Shown here in pieces: positions 1 through 11,862 of a stretch of DNA of 64,000 bases. Origin of the DNA: Cryobacterium sp. MP_M3 (GTDB lineage: Bacteria; Actinomycetota; Actinomycetes; Actinomycetales; Microbacteriaceae); NCBI RefSeq assembly GCF_015752155.1, contig NZ_JADOVI010000001.1:1-64000 (forward strand), given 5' to 3'. Position numbers and translations under genes: made by a program. The notes below the pieces were generated by a model. That model did not search any database and was not told the origin of the DNA. It saw only the letters and a program-made list of their open reading frames with translations. Every line of letters begins with the position of its first letter. The first letter of the stretch is position 1.

Positions 1-213
1 TTCCTCTGGACCTTTTCTCAGTCACATCATTCGTGGCTGGGTGAGGGTACCGCCCGTACTTTGAGAACTACACAGTGGACGCGAGCATCTTAAATTTGAT
101 CGGACTTCGGTCCGACAGATTACAAAGATCAAAACACTCTTTGAGTGTTAGATCATTGGTCAATTTCTGCTCCGGCGTAAGTCGGGGCACCAATCGATTC
201 AAACTCATGTGAT
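1..213 (+). other. 16S-23S internal transcribed spacer (3' part)
   Basis: This is the spacer upstream of the 23S gene; the 16S gene lies outside the window. It holds no tRNA. At 61-84 a segment containing GAGAAC, ACA and GTGGACGC is nearly complementary to 3365-3386, on the far side of the 23S. The two would form the base of the 23S precursor stem that RNase III cuts. The same block resembles the conserved spacer motif (CTTTGAGAACT) found just before actinobacterial 23S genes. Confidence 0.8.
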
Positions 214-3340
<3,127 letters not shown>

Positions 3341-3474
3341 CACACCAGTTTGAATAAGCTGCAAGCGTCCACTATGTGGTTCTCGATGTACGGTCGAGAA
3401 CAACGCCTCACGGTGTCTAATAAACACCAGGGGCTCTATAACTGAAAAATATAGAATCGATTCATCGAAAGATG
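3341..3474 (+). other. 23S-5S spacer with 3' half of the 23S processing stem
   Basis: This spacer holds no gene. At 3365-3386 GCGTCC, ACTATGTGG and TTCTCGATG form the reverse complement of the segment at 61-84, closing the 23S precursor stem. A self-complementary GAATCGATTC lies at 3453-3462 just before the 5S. Confidence 0.7.
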
Positions 3475-3592
3475 TTTCGGCGGCTATAGCGAGAGGGAAA
3501 CGCCCGGTCACATTCCGAACCCGGAAGCTAAGACTCTCTGCGCCGATGGTACTGCAGGGGGGACCCTGTGGGAGAGTAGGACACCGCCGGAC
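3475..3592 (+). rRNA. rrf: 5S ribosomal RNA
   Basis: This is a 5S rRNA of about 118 nt. It begins near TTTCGGCGGCTATAGC, has the loop-B segment CCCGGTCACATTCCGAACCC, and ends ACACCGCCGGAC, which pairs with the 5' end. It completes a 16S-23S-5S operon and is followed at once by two hairpins that end the transcript. Confidence 0.96.
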
Positions 3593-3610
3593 TTAACTTA
3601 GCAAGAGCAG

Positions 3611-3634
3611 AATGGCCACCCATCGGGTGGCCAT
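3611..3634 (+). terminator. rRNA operon terminator 1
   Basis: AATGGCCACCC and GGGTGGCCATT form a perfect 11-bp stem with a 2-nt interval, followed by TT and GCGTTAAC. It is the first of two hairpins behind the 5S. Confidence 0.9.
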
Positions 3635-3647
3635 TTTGCGTTAACAA

Positions 3648-3673
3648 GACGGCCACCCCGACAGGTGGCCGTC
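3648..3673 (+). terminator. rRNA operon terminator 2
   Basis: GACGGCCACC and GGTGGCCGTC form a perfect 10-bp stem. It is followed by CTGCGTTAAC, the same 3' flank as terminator 1, so the two hairpins look like a tandem duplication. It also separates the rRNA operon from the convergent phosphatase gene. Confidence 0.85.
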
Positions 3674-3719
3674 CTGCGTTAACGCCCCGGGGTCTCGACC
3701 GGCTCGACCACCGCCGCGC

Positions 3720-4340
3720 TCAGCGGGCCGGGACTGACTCGAACTCGTCGTCCTCGGAGAGGACCTCTCCGTTCAGCACGTCGAGGGTCCAGCCGGCGGG
3801 CCCGCTCTGCGCCACCGTGAGGGCGGCGTTGGTGATCGTCGGGATCGGACGGTCCAGGATGCGCATCAGGCTCAACCGGATCAGGGTGCCGTGGCTGACC
3901 ACGATGATGCGGGCGCCCGGGTAGTCGAGCGCAAGCATCCGCAGGGCCTCGACCCCCCTGTCGGCGACGTCGCCCTCCGATTCGGCGCCGCGGAAGCCGC
4001 CGTTGCCGGTCGGTCCCCCCGGCTCGCGCAGGGCCTCGAGCTCGGCTCCGGCACCCAGGCCCTCGGCGAGGCCGTAGTCCCGTTCCACGAGCGAGGGGAT
4101 GCGCTGGGTCACCGTCAGTCCCAGGCCGGCAGCGATCAGGTCGGCCGTCTCGGCCGCTCGGGACAGGGGCGAGGAGACCAGGAAGTCCCAGTCGTAGGGT
4201 GCCAGAGCGCCGACCGCGTCGACTGCCTGCCCCCTCCCGGTGTCGTTGAGGGGGATATCGGACCGACCCTGGATGCGCAGTGCGGCGTTCCAGTCGGTCT
4301 GTCCGTGGCGGATAAGGGCGAAGGTAGTTGCAGGACTCAC
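3720..4340 (-). CDS. Histidine phosphatase family protein
   Basis: The 206-aa protein opens with the phosphoglycerate-mutase/acid-phosphatase signature LIRHGQTDWN, with phosphoacceptor His at residue 12 in RHG. SSPLSRAAETAD and the second catalytic histidine in VVSHGTLIRLSL complete the active site. The family transfers phosphate through a phosphohistidine; substrates range from sugar phosphates to nucleotides and cannot be read here. The length is normal for a single-domain cytosolic member. The GTG start has no good ribosome site. A GACAAT hexamer lies 6 nt upstream of it, so the mRNA may be leaderless. It converges on the rRNA operon, and the GT87 gene lies 45 bp upstream. Confidence 0.88.
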   Translation of the reverse strand: MSPATTFALIRHGQTDWNAALRIQGRSDIPLNDTGRGQAVDAVGALAPYDWDFLVSSPLSRAAETADLIAAGLGLTVTQRIPSLVERDYGLAEGLGAGAELEALREPGGPTGNGGFRGAESEGDVADRGVEALRMLALDYPGARIIVVSHGTLIRLSLMRILDRPIPTITNAALTVAQSGPAGWTLDVLNGEVLSEDDEFESVPAR

Positions 4341-4385
4341 CCGTCCATTGTCCTCTAGTGTCCTGGTGACGTTGCCTTCCCGGCG

Positions 4386-5702
4386 TCAGTCCCGGCCGAC
4401 CGCGACGGTGCGCACGCTGGACCGGGTGGCCGACCCGAGGGTTCGGGGTGTGGAGCGCACCAGACGGAGCAGGGCGATTACCGACCAGCCGAGCATGACC
4501 ACGAGGAGCACATTGCGGGCGGTCAGGAGCAGGACGGCGAAGGGATCCCCGTCGACCAGGGGCAGGTAGAAGACCGGGAAGATCAGGGTCGTCAGCACGC
4601 TGATGGCGAGCATCAGATAGACCGGGGCGCGCCATTGCGGCCAGGCCGTGGCGGCGCCGACGACCACGATCGGCACGAGCCAGAGCATGTACTGCGGCGA
4701 GCCGACCTTGTTGAAGACGATGAAGGCGCCGACGAGGGAGAGCGAGCCGAGCAGTAGCAGGCGGGCAGGGTCGCTGCGCCGGCGGAGCCCGATCAGCATG
4801 AGGGTGAGCACCGCGGCGAGCATCAGGAACATCAGCGGCGTCATCAACTCTGCGACGAGCGCGGTGCCGGGGCCGGCGACCTCCCTGGTCGCAATGGCAT
4901 AGTTCTGGTAGATGGCCGTGTCCGGCCTTCCGGAGACGGCCAGCCACACCCAGGGTGTGGTGACGGGCGCCTCGAGCTGGAGGGCGCGGTCGGACTGCAT
5001 GGTGACGAACCCGGTGAGGAACCGGATTCCACCCGAGGCCCACACGATCAGGGCGACACCGGCGCTCATGGCCGCACCGGTCACCGCGACCAGCGTGCGC
5101 CGGGTGGAGACCGTGACGACGGCCAGCATCACCGCCGCCGGCCAGACCTTGATCCAGGTGGCGGCTGTGAGCAGTGCGGCGGCCACGATCGGGCGGCGGG
5201 AGAGCAGGACGAGACCGGTGATCACGAGGGGTGCGGTGAGTCCCTCCAGCCGGAGAAGGCCGACGGGGCTCAGTACGAAGCTGAGCAGCAGCCAGAGCCA
5301 GGCGGCCCGATACCCGCGGGCGTCCCGGCCCCGATCGGTGAGCGCGGCCACGGCGATCGCGTTGAGCGACATCGTCATCAGGAACCACAGCAGCTGGTAG
5401 AGCAGGGGACCGCCGACGGCGGCGAAGACGATCGGCACGAGGGCCCCGATGGGGTACACCCACTCGACGTCGATGCCCTGCCAGAGGTGGTGCACGAGGC
5501 CGTTCTCCGCCCAGGTGCGGTAAAGCGGAAGATCGCCCAGGACGTTGCCGGTGAGGATGGCGGGCAACAGGGCGAGCAGGAACAGGACATGGAGGGCCAG
5601 GAAGCCCAGGACCAGGGTGCGCGGGGAATGAAGCCAGGCGAGCCGGGCCGGGGTGAGGGCGTGGAAGAGCCGGCGATCGGCCCGGTCGAGAAGCTGGGAC
5701 AC
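4386..5702 (-). CDS. GT87 family polyprenol-phosphate-mannose-type glycosyltransferase
   Basis: This 438-aa multi-pass membrane protein (about ten hydrophobic helices) has the GT-C/GT87 layout. An acidic first extracytoplasmic loop (GDLPLYRTWAEN) is followed by repeated helices and the late motif KVGSPQYMLWLVP. GT87 enzymes in actinobacteria use polyprenyl-phosphate mannose to add mannose to lipoglycans or glycoproteins outside the membrane; the acceptor here is unknown. I start at GTG 5702, preceded by AGAGG at proper spacing. The longer open frame to 5795 has a non-hydrophobic, unlikely leader. Low similarity between GT87 members means the sugar is inferred from family only. Confidence 0.8.
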   Translation of the reverse strand: MSQLLDRADRRLFHALTPARLAWLHSPRTLVLGFLALHVLFLLALLPAILTGNVLGDLPLYRTWAENGLVHHLWQGIDVEWVYPIGALVPIVFAAVGGPLLYQLLWFLMTMSLNAIAVAALTDRGRDARGYRAAWLWLLLSFVLSPVGLLRLEGLTAPLVITGLVLLSRRPIVAAALLTAATWIKVWPAAVMLAVVTVSTRRTLVAVTGAAMSAGVALIVWASGGIRFLTGFVTMQSDRALQLEAPVTTPWVWLAVSGRPDTAIYQNYAIATREVAGPGTALVAELMTPLMFLMLAAVLTLMLIGLRRRSDPARLLLLGSLSLVGAFIVFNKVGSPQYMLWLVPIVVVGAATAWPQWRAPVYLMLAISVLTTLIFPVFYLPLVDGDPFAVLLLTARNVLLVVMLGWSVIALLRLVRSTPRTLGSATRSSVRTVAVGRD

Positions 5703-5807
5703 GGCACTCACCTCTGCAGACGACGGCACCGGGTGCGGTGCCTGACGCCAGCGTAGAAACCCCAGATGACAGGCAGGCTGCGTGCGGGCATCCATTGGGT
5801 GACAGTT

Positions 5808-5823
5808 CTGAGAGTGCTCTCAG
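5808..5823. promoter_or_regulatory. Perfect 16-bp palindrome upstream of the GT87 gene
   Basis: CTGAGAGTGCTCTCAG reads the same on both strands. It lies about 105 bp before the GT87 start and 47 bp behind the glpX stop. It could be an operator or part of a terminator; no T-run follows. The rest of 5703-5869 shows no gene. Confidence 0.4.
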
Positions 5824-5869
5824 CGGGGGAGGCTCACGCCGGCCTGCCGCGGATCACGTCACGGGCGGC

Positions 5870-6754
5870 TCAGGTCACGGGTGAGGAAGCGAAAAGCACC
5901 CGGCTGCTGGCGACGAGATCGGAGACGTCGAAGAGACGGGCCAGGTCACGGCCGGCCGCGTGCGCCCCGAGCGCCTCGGCCTCGCTCTGCGGCGCCATCC
6001 GGCCCAGCATGACGCCACCGAGCGCGCGAACCGCGCAGGCCGCGATAACACCCTCCGGGGTTCCGCCGATTCCCATCACGAGGTCGAGCGCGGTGCCGGG
6101 GGTCGCGGCGGCGATGGCCGTGGACACGTCCCCTTCGGCGGTGAGGCTCACGGTCGCGCCGGCGGCCCGGAGCTCGCGGATCAGGGCCGCATGACGGGGT
6201 TTGTCGAGCACCGCGACCGTGAGCGAGGTCTCGGCGAGGCCGCTGGCCGCCGCGTAGGCGCGGAGGTTCTCCGTGGGTGAGCGTCGGAGGTCGAGCACGC
6301 CGAGGCCGGCTGCCCCCGCGATGAGTTTCTCCATGTAGAAAACGCCGGCCGGATCGAACATCGTGCCGCGGGGGGCAATCGCGATGACGCTCACCGCGCC
6401 CGGGCGGGCGAGCGCGGCGAGGCTGGTGCCGTCGAGCGGGTCGACGGCGATGTCGCACTCCGGACCCTGCCCGCTGCCGAGCCGTTCCCCGTTCGCGAGC
6501 ATCGGGGCGGCGTCCTTCTCGCCCTCGCGGATCACGACGGTTCCGGAGAATGGGGCACCCATCAGGACCGCCCGCATCGCGGCCACCGCGGCCGCGTCCG
6601 CGGCGATCTTGTCGCCGCGCCCGACCCAGGCCCTGGCGGCCAGGGCGGCGGCCGCCGTCGAGGAGCGGATCGCCTCGACCAGGTCCGCCGGCCACGCCTC
6701 GGCGCCGATGACGGTGGTTTCGGCGCCGCCCTCGGAAGGACTGTGCTGCTGCAT
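5870..6754 (-). CDS. glpX: GlpX-like class II fructose-1,6-bisphosphatase, short C-terminus
   Basis: The 294-aa protein resembles GlpX, which hydrolyses fructose 1,6-bisphosphate in gluconeogenesis. Active-site segments are present: WVGRGDK (Asp48), REGEKDAAPML (Glu79), VDPLDGT (Asp105 and Asp108) and GIGGTPEGV. The VDP motif carries Asp-Gly where typical GlpX has Glu-Gly. Family members are usually 320-340 aa. This one stops right after LFASSPVT, where relatives read FSATGIT and continue for about 45 more residues. The start is ATG 6754, 8 nt behind GGGG; a TTG four codons earlier is less likely. It may be a divergent second copy or a phosphatase of altered specificity. Confidence 0.82.
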   Translation of the reverse strand: MQQHSPSEGGAETTVIGAEAWPADLVEAIRSSTAAAALAARAWVGRGDKIAADAAAVAAMRAVLMGAPFSGTVVIREGEKDAAPMLANGERLGSGQGPECDIAVDPLDGTSLAALARPGAVSVIAIAPRGTMFDPAGVFYMEKLIAGAAGLGVLDLRRSPTENLRAYAAASGLAETSLTVAVLDKPRHAALIRELRAAGATVSLTAEGDVSTAIAAATPGTALDLVMGIGGTPEGVIAACAVRALGGVMLGRMAPQSEAEALGAHAAGRDLARLFDVSDLVASSRVLFASSPVT

Positions 6755-6844
6755 CCACCACCCCAATGCTCTGGTTCGGCCCGGTGACCGTGCACTTCCA
6801 GCGTACCGGGCGGCCGGATCACACCATCGCGGTCCGGGCTGCAG

Positions 6845-9800
6845 TCAGGAGAGCAGTTCCCGGATGTCGGCGGCCGTCAGTGCGGCGGCGCGAGGCGCGG
6901 CATCCGTCATGACGCTCTCGAACAGGCGCGCCTTGGTGGCCTTGAGCGCCATCACCTTCTCCTCGATCGTGTCCTTGGCGACCAGCCGGTAGACCATGAC
7001 ATTCTTCGTCTGGCCGATCCGGTGCACCCGGTCGACGGCCTGCGCCTCGGTGGCCGGGTTCCACCACGGGTCGAGCAGGATGACATAGTCGGCCTCGGTC
7101 AGGTTCAGGCCGAACCCGCCGGCCTTGAGGCTGATCAGGAAGACCGAGTTGGTGCCGTTCTTGAAGTCGTCGATCGTGCGGGCCCGGCCACGGGTCTTGC
7201 CGTCAAGATAGGAGTAGCTGATCCCGGCGGCGTCGAGCCGGTCCCGGGCCTTTCCGAGGTACTGGGTGAACTGGCTGAAGATGAGGGTGCGGTGCCCCTC
7301 GGCGACGGTGTCCTCCAGTAGCTCGAGCAGCGCGTCGAGCTTGGTGGACGGGACCCCGGCGTACTTCTCGTCGTACAGGCTCGCGTCGAGGCTGAGCTGA
7401 CGCAGCATGGTGAGCGAGCGGAAGATCTCGAACCTGTTGGCGTTCAGGTCCTCGATCAGCCCGAGCACCTTCTGCCGTTCCCTGGCCAGGTGCATGTCAT
7501 AGACCTTGCGGTGCTTCGGGTTCAGCTCGAGTTCGAGCACCTGTTCCTGCTTCTCCGGAAGGTCGCCGGCCACCTGGTCCTTGGTGCGGCGCAGCATGAA
7601 CGGGCGGATGCGGCGGCGCAGCTGGGTGAGCCGGTCAGTGTCCGCGTCGGTCTCGATCGGTTTGCGGTAGTAGTCGGTGAACCGGCCGGGGCTCGGGAAA
7701 AGGCCGGGCGCGGTGATCGACAGCAGCGACCAGAGCTCCATCAGGTTGTTCTCCATCGGCGTGCCCGTGATCGCGAGCTTGAACGGCGTCTTCAGGCGGC
7801 GCGCGCACTGGTGCGCCCTGGCCTGGTGGTTCTTCACGAATTGGGCCTCGTCGAGCAGGAGGCCCGCCCAGTCCAGCCCGTCGTAGTCGTCGAAGTCGAG
7901 CCGGAACAGTGTGTACGAGGTGATCACTACATCGGCGCCGGCGGCGACGGAGGCGAGGCTCGTGGCGCGCTTGACCGCGGTCTGGGTGATCGTGGCGACG
8001 CGAAGGTCAGGGGCGAAACGGGCGCACTCCGCCGCCCAGTTCGAGACCACGCTCGTGGGGGCCACCACGAGGAACGGCGCGCCCGGAGTCGAGGCGGACG
8101 CCTGGTCTCGGGCGTGAGCGATCAGGGCGATCGCCTGCAGTGTCTTGCCGAGCCCCATGTCATCGGCGAGGATGCCGCCGAGCCGGTGGTCGTAGAGGAA
8201 GCTGAGCCAGTCGAATCCGGACTGCTGGTAGGCGCGCAGGGTGGCGTGGACCGCGGCGGGGAGCGGGCGCCGGTCGATCCGGTCGGCATCCGTGAGCCCG
8301 GCGACGGCGGCGCGCCACCCGGCGGCCTGTTCGGAGACGACGCCGAGGGCCTGCAGTTCCTCCCAGAGATCGGCCTGGAACCGGCTGAGGCCGAGGGACT
8401 GCGCACCGCCGTCCTGCAGGCCGCGGGCCTCCTCGATCAGCCGGCGGAGCTGGTGCAGTTCGGGGCGGTCGAGGCTGAACCAGGTGCCGCTGTCCAGGAT
8501 CAGGATCTCCTGGTCGGCGGCCAGCGCCCGGAACAGATCGTCGAACGGGATCTCCTCTTCGTCGATGCTGACGGTCACCGCGAGGTCGAACCAGTCCCGG
8601 CTGGCGGTGCTCTCTGTGGTGGCCAGGCTGATCACGGGGGCATCGTCGGCGGGGCGGTAGCGGGGCGCGTCGGGGCTGACCGTGACCCGGATGTCGTCGC
8701 GCGCCTCGAGCTCGGCCAGGGCCCCGGCCAGGAAATCGATCATGGCGGCGCCCGCGAGGGTCGCGACCGTGGCCAGGCGAGGCAGGCCCTCGTCCACCGG
8801 CGCGAGCGAGGGGATACCGGTGAGCACCGGCAGGACGTCGGTGAGGATGGCCTGTTCGCGCGTGGCGTCCCTGAACCGGGTGTCGCCGGGCGCCGGCCGG
8901 AGGGTGCTGCGATAGAGCGCGCCGGCCGTGCCGGTCTCCGCCGTGCCCGTCTCAGCCCCGGCGGCGAGGTACTCCCAGTCCCAGTGCAGTTCGAGGCGCG
9001 CCCCCGGTCGGTGGGTGACCTGGAGGGCGAGCCGTGGCCGGGGCGTTTCCGGCAGGTCGAAGGAGCCGTCGATGCTGGTCAGGGTGAGCTTCCGGCGCAG
9101 GAACGGGTAGAAGTCGGCGAGGAACAGGGCCTCGTCGGCGCCGGGGACGACGAGGGCGTCGGCGGACGCGGCCAGGGCGAGCAGCTCCGCGCCGAGCTGG
9201 TGTTCGAGCGGCGCGAGGGTGAGCACGGCGCCCGCGTCGCCCAGTTCCGTGCCCGCCGCGGGCTCCGCCCAGGTGAACACGCCGTGGGCGGGGCTGCCGA
9301 TGAAACCGAATTCGGTGCGGTCGAGCCTGCGCCCGTCCAGGATGACAGCGGGCAAGAGGGTGAGGGCGCCGTCGGCCCGGCGGATGTCGAGTTCGAGCGC
9401 GGCGGGGCCCGGCGACACGTCCACCCGCGCCCGGCCGCTCGCGGTGGTGACCAGGGCCAGCCCGGCCGTGCTCGCCTCGGCGAGGATCTCCCAGAACGCC
9501 CGGTTGGCGAAGCCGTCGAGCAGGATCCACTGCTGGGCGTAGCCGGTGGATCGGTTGCCGGCGGAGTAAAGCGCATAGAGCGCCTTGAGCACCGCCAGCT
9601 GGGCGGGGTCGTAGGCGCCGTAGACGTAGGCGAGGTTGTCCCAGGTGAGATTGCCGCGGATCCACTTTCCCTTCTTACCCATGACCACCGGGCGCGCGGC
9701 CAGCCGCCTGGGCCTGGCGCCGCCGCCGGCGAACCGTCCGTCGCGGACCGGGTCCTGCAGTTCGAACTGCAGTCCGACCGCCGTGATCGCCGGGACAGCG

Positions 9801-10237
9801 GATGCCGGTCGGGCGAGCGGCGCGAGGGCGCGCTGCCAGTCCGGCAGGACGGGCGGAGCGAGCGGGCCGGCGGACGGCTCGAACCGGGGCATCCGCCGGT
9901 CGCCGACCGCCCGGCCGGGTTCGCCGGCCGCCGTGCCATCGCCCGGCGAGCCCGCGGTCGCGATCAGGAGGGCCGCCACATGCTTGCAGTTCTTCTTCAT
10001 CGGGCAGGTGCACACGCCGGAGGCGCGCACGAGAGCGCCCGCCGCGTTGGCGGTGAAGGACACGGTCACGGCGTACGGCGCCGGCCGGGTGCCCTGCACC
10101 TCACCGAAAAGCTGGGTACCGGTGCCGAACCATTCCGGCTGGTTGACGTTGCCGTTGCGGGCATAGCGCTCGCCGCGGGAGAACGCCTGGCTGCCCACCA
10201 GTAGCGCGATCTGGTGGGAACTGAGCGAATGAGCCAT
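6845..10237 (-). CDS. SWIM zinc finger SNF2-family DEAD/DEAH-type helicase
   Basis: This 1130-aa protein carries an N-terminal SWIM zinc finger (CTCPMKKNCKHVA, about residues 78-90) and a long middle region typical of bacterial SNF2 proteins. A C-terminal superfamily 2 motor follows: ADDMGLGKTLQ (Walker A, near 690), LLLDEAQFVKN (motif II as DEAQ, near 790), TGTPMENNLMELWSL, and the second RecA lobe with FSQFTQYL, LISLKAGGFGLNLTEADYVI and DRVHRIGQ. Such proteins translocate on DNA and remodel or strip bound proteins; bacterial roles are not well settled. The ATG at 10237 has AGGAG 8 nt upstream. Size is normal for actinobacterial SWIM/SNF2 proteins. Confidence 0.93.
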   Translation of the reverse strand: MAHSLSSHQIALLVGSQAFSRGERYARNGNVNQPEWFGTGTQLFGEVQGTRPAPYAVTVSFTANAAGALVRASGVCTCPMKKNCKHVAALLIATAGSPGDGTAAGEPGRAVGDRRMPRFEPSAGPLAPPVLPDWQRALAPLARPASAVPAITAVGLQFELQDPVRDGRFAGGGARPRRLAARPVVMGKKGKWIRGNLTWDNLAYVYGAYDPAQLAVLKALYALYSAGNRSTGYAQQWILLDGFANRAFWEILAEASTAGLALVTTASGRARVDVSPGPAALELDIRRADGALTLLPAVILDGRRLDRTEFGFIGSPAHGVFTWAEPAAGTELGDAGAVLTLAPLEHQLGAELLALAASADALVVPGADEALFLADFYPFLRRKLTLTSIDGSFDLPETPRPRLALQVTHRPGARLELHWDWEYLAAGAETGTAETGTAGALYRSTLRPAPGDTRFRDATREQAILTDVLPVLTGIPSLAPVDEGLPRLATVATLAGAAMIDFLAGALAELEARDDIRVTVSPDAPRYRPADDAPVISLATTESTASRDWFDLAVTVSIDEEEIPFDDLFRALAADQEILILDSGTWFSLDRPELHQLRRLIEEARGLQDGGAQSLGLSRFQADLWEELQALGVVSEQAAGWRAAVAGLTDADRIDRRPLPAAVHATLRAYQQSGFDWLSFLYDHRLGGILADDMGLGKTLQAIALIAHARDQASASTPGAPFLVVAPTSVVSNWAAECARFAPDLRVATITQTAVKRATSLASVAAGADVVITSYTLFRLDFDDYDGLDWAGLLLDEAQFVKNHQARAHQCARRLKTPFKLAITGTPMENNLMELWSLLSITAPGLFPSPGRFTDYYRKPIETDADTDRLTQLRRRIRPFMLRRTKDQVAGDLPEKQEQVLELELNPKHRKVYDMHLARERQKVLGLIEDLNANRFEIFRSLTMLRQLSLDASLYDEKYAGVPSTKLDALLELLEDTVAEGHRTLIFSQFTQYLGKARDRLDAAGISYSYLDGKTRGRARTIDDFKNGTNSVFLISLKAGGFGLNLTEADYVILLDPWWNPATEAQAVDRVHRIGQTKNVMVYRLVAKDTIEEKVMALKATKARLFESVMTDAAPRAAALTAADIRELLS

Positions 10238-10270
10238 GGTGAGGGCTCCTATTCTCCCACGGGACTGCGG

Positions 10271-10298
10271 CGTCGGCGCGGCCGGGGGCGCGCCGACG
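10271..10298 (-). terminator. Hairpin ending the amine operon
   Basis: CGTCGGCGCG and CGCGCCGACG form a perfect 10-bp stem around an 8-nt loop. It lies 8 bp beyond the APC permease stop and 34 bp before the SNF2 start. There is no T-run, as is common for actinobacterial terminators. Confidence 0.65.
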
Positions 10299-10305
10299 AT
10301 CCGGG

Positions 10306-11847
10306 CTAGGCGTGGTCGGTCGAGGAACCCTTTCGGAGCGTGCGGCCCTGGAAGAACGCCGGGTCGGCCCGGCGCATCAGCAGCATCAGCACCACGCCGC
10401 CGACGAACAACACCATGGCGAGGATGAAGACGAGACCGACCCCGCCGATGTTCGATCCGCTGCCGTAGTCGGGGTTCATGCTGTCATACAGGGTGGTCGC
10501 GAAGATCACGGCGAGGATGACCCCGCCGACGAGAGGGGCGAGGAACTTGAGCAGGAACGCCCTGGCTTGGGTGAAGGCCTCGGCCCGGAAATACCAGACG
10601 CAGGCGAACGCGGTGACGCCGTAGTAGAAGCAGATCATCATGCCGAGGGTCAGGATGGTGTCGGTGAGGACATCCGTGCTGAGCACCCGCATCACCGCGT
10701 AGAACACCCAGGCCACGATGCCGGCCATCACGGTGGCGAAGCCCGGCGACTTGTAGCGCGGGCTGATCGAGGCGAATCGCTTCGGGAAGGCCTTGTAGTG
10801 GCCCATCGCGAGCATGGTGCGCGCGGGGCCGACGAAGGTGGACTGCAGCGATGCCGCCGAGCTCGACAGCACGGCCAGGGACATCAGGATCGCGAACGGT
10901 CCCATCACCGGCCCGGCGAGGGCGGCGAAGACGTTGCCCTGGATGTCTTCGTTGCCGAGGCCGAGTTCGCCGGTGCCGACGCCGGAGAACATCAGGGCCG
11001 CGACGGCAACCAGGATGTAGAGCGCGAAGATGATGCCGACCGTGAGGGTGGCCGCGCGCCCGGGGGTGGTCTTGGGGTTCTTCGTCTCCTCGTTCATGGT
11101 GAGGGTCACGTCCCAGCCCCAGAAGATGAAGATCGAGAGCGACACCCCGGCCGCGAAGGCGGAGAACGACGGGGCGAGGAACGGGTTGAACCAGTCGGCG
11201 CTGAAGCCGAGGGCGTCGAACGCCGTGCCGTTGCCGAAGTGCACCAGGGCGGCGACGCTGAACCAGACCAGCACGACCAGCTGGAAGGCCACGAGCACGT
11301 ACTGCACCGCCTTGGTGGTCTCCATCCCCCGATAGGAGATGTAACAGGCCGCGACCATGAAGACCAGGCAGGTGAGCACGTTGATGACCACGTTGGAGGC
11401 CAGATCGGCCAGGTCGGGGTTGCCGAACAGCTGGGCGAGCATGAGGTAGAAGAAGTCGACGGCGACGCCGGCGAGGTTGGACAGCACGACCACCGTGGCG
11501 ACGATGAGCCCCCAGCCGCCCATCCAGCCGATCCACGGTCCGAACGCGCGGGTGGCCCAGGTGAAGGAGGTGCCGGCATCCGGCATGGCGTTGTTGAGCT
11601 CCCGGTAGCCGAGGGCCACCAGCAGCATCGGGATGAAGCCGACCAGGAAGATGCCGGGCATCTGCGTGCCGACGGCTGCGACCGTCGGACCGAGCGAAGC
11701 CGTCAGGGTGTAAGCGGGGGCGATGCAGGAGATGCCGATCACGGTGGCGCCGAGCAGCCCGATCGAGCCGGCGCTCAAGCCCTTGTCGGACAGGCCGCCG
11801 GCGGTGGTGGAGGCTCCGGCGGAGCCCGAGGAATGGATGTTCGTCAT
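10306..11847 (-). CDS. APC family amino acid/amine permease
   Basis: The 513-aa protein has about 12 transmembrane helices of the amino acid-polyamine-organocation superfamily. The first-helix motif GATVIGISCIAPAYTLT is the substrate-binding bend, and IFWGWDVTLTMNEETKNPKTTPG is the conserved helix 6 to loop region. It imports an amine or amino acid with a cation. It is the last gene of a three-gene operon: it begins 15 bp after the stress-protein gene and lies downstream of a copper amine oxidase. An amine that the oxidase can use is therefore the likely cargo (inference). Confidence 0.9.
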   Translation of the reverse strand: MTNIHSSGSAGASTTAGGLSDKGLSAGSIGLLGATVIGISCIAPAYTLTASLGPTVAAVGTQMPGIFLVGFIPMLLVALGYRELNNAMPDAGTSFTWATRAFGPWIGWMGGWGLIVATVVVLSNLAGVAVDFFYLMLAQLFGNPDLADLASNVVINVLTCLVFMVAACYISYRGMETTKAVQYVLVAFQLVVLVWFSVAALVHFGNGTAFDALGFSADWFNPFLAPSFSAFAAGVSLSIFIFWGWDVTLTMNEETKNPKTTPGRAATLTVGIIFALYILVAVAALMFSGVGTGELGLGNEDIQGNVFAALAGPVMGPFAILMSLAVLSSSAASLQSTFVGPARTMLAMGHYKAFPKRFASISPRYKSPGFATVMAGIVAWVFYAVMRVLSTDVLTDTILTLGMMICFYYGVTAFACVWYFRAEAFTQARAFLLKFLAPLVGGVILAVIFATTLYDSMNPDYGSGSNIGGVGLVFILAMVLFVGGVVLMLLMRRADPAFFQGRTLRKGSSTDHA

Positions 11848-11862
11848 CGGAGCGTCTTTCTG

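Noticed and set aside
1-213. tRNA in the 16S-23S spacer
   Set aside because: No cloverleaf, TTCGA-type T-arm or CCA-proximal stem is found.
7490-10204. 904-codon open frame antisense to the SNF2 gene
   Set aside because: High GC keeps the opposite frames open; composition is Arg/Gly/Glu-rich with no family motif, while the other strand encodes a clear helicase.
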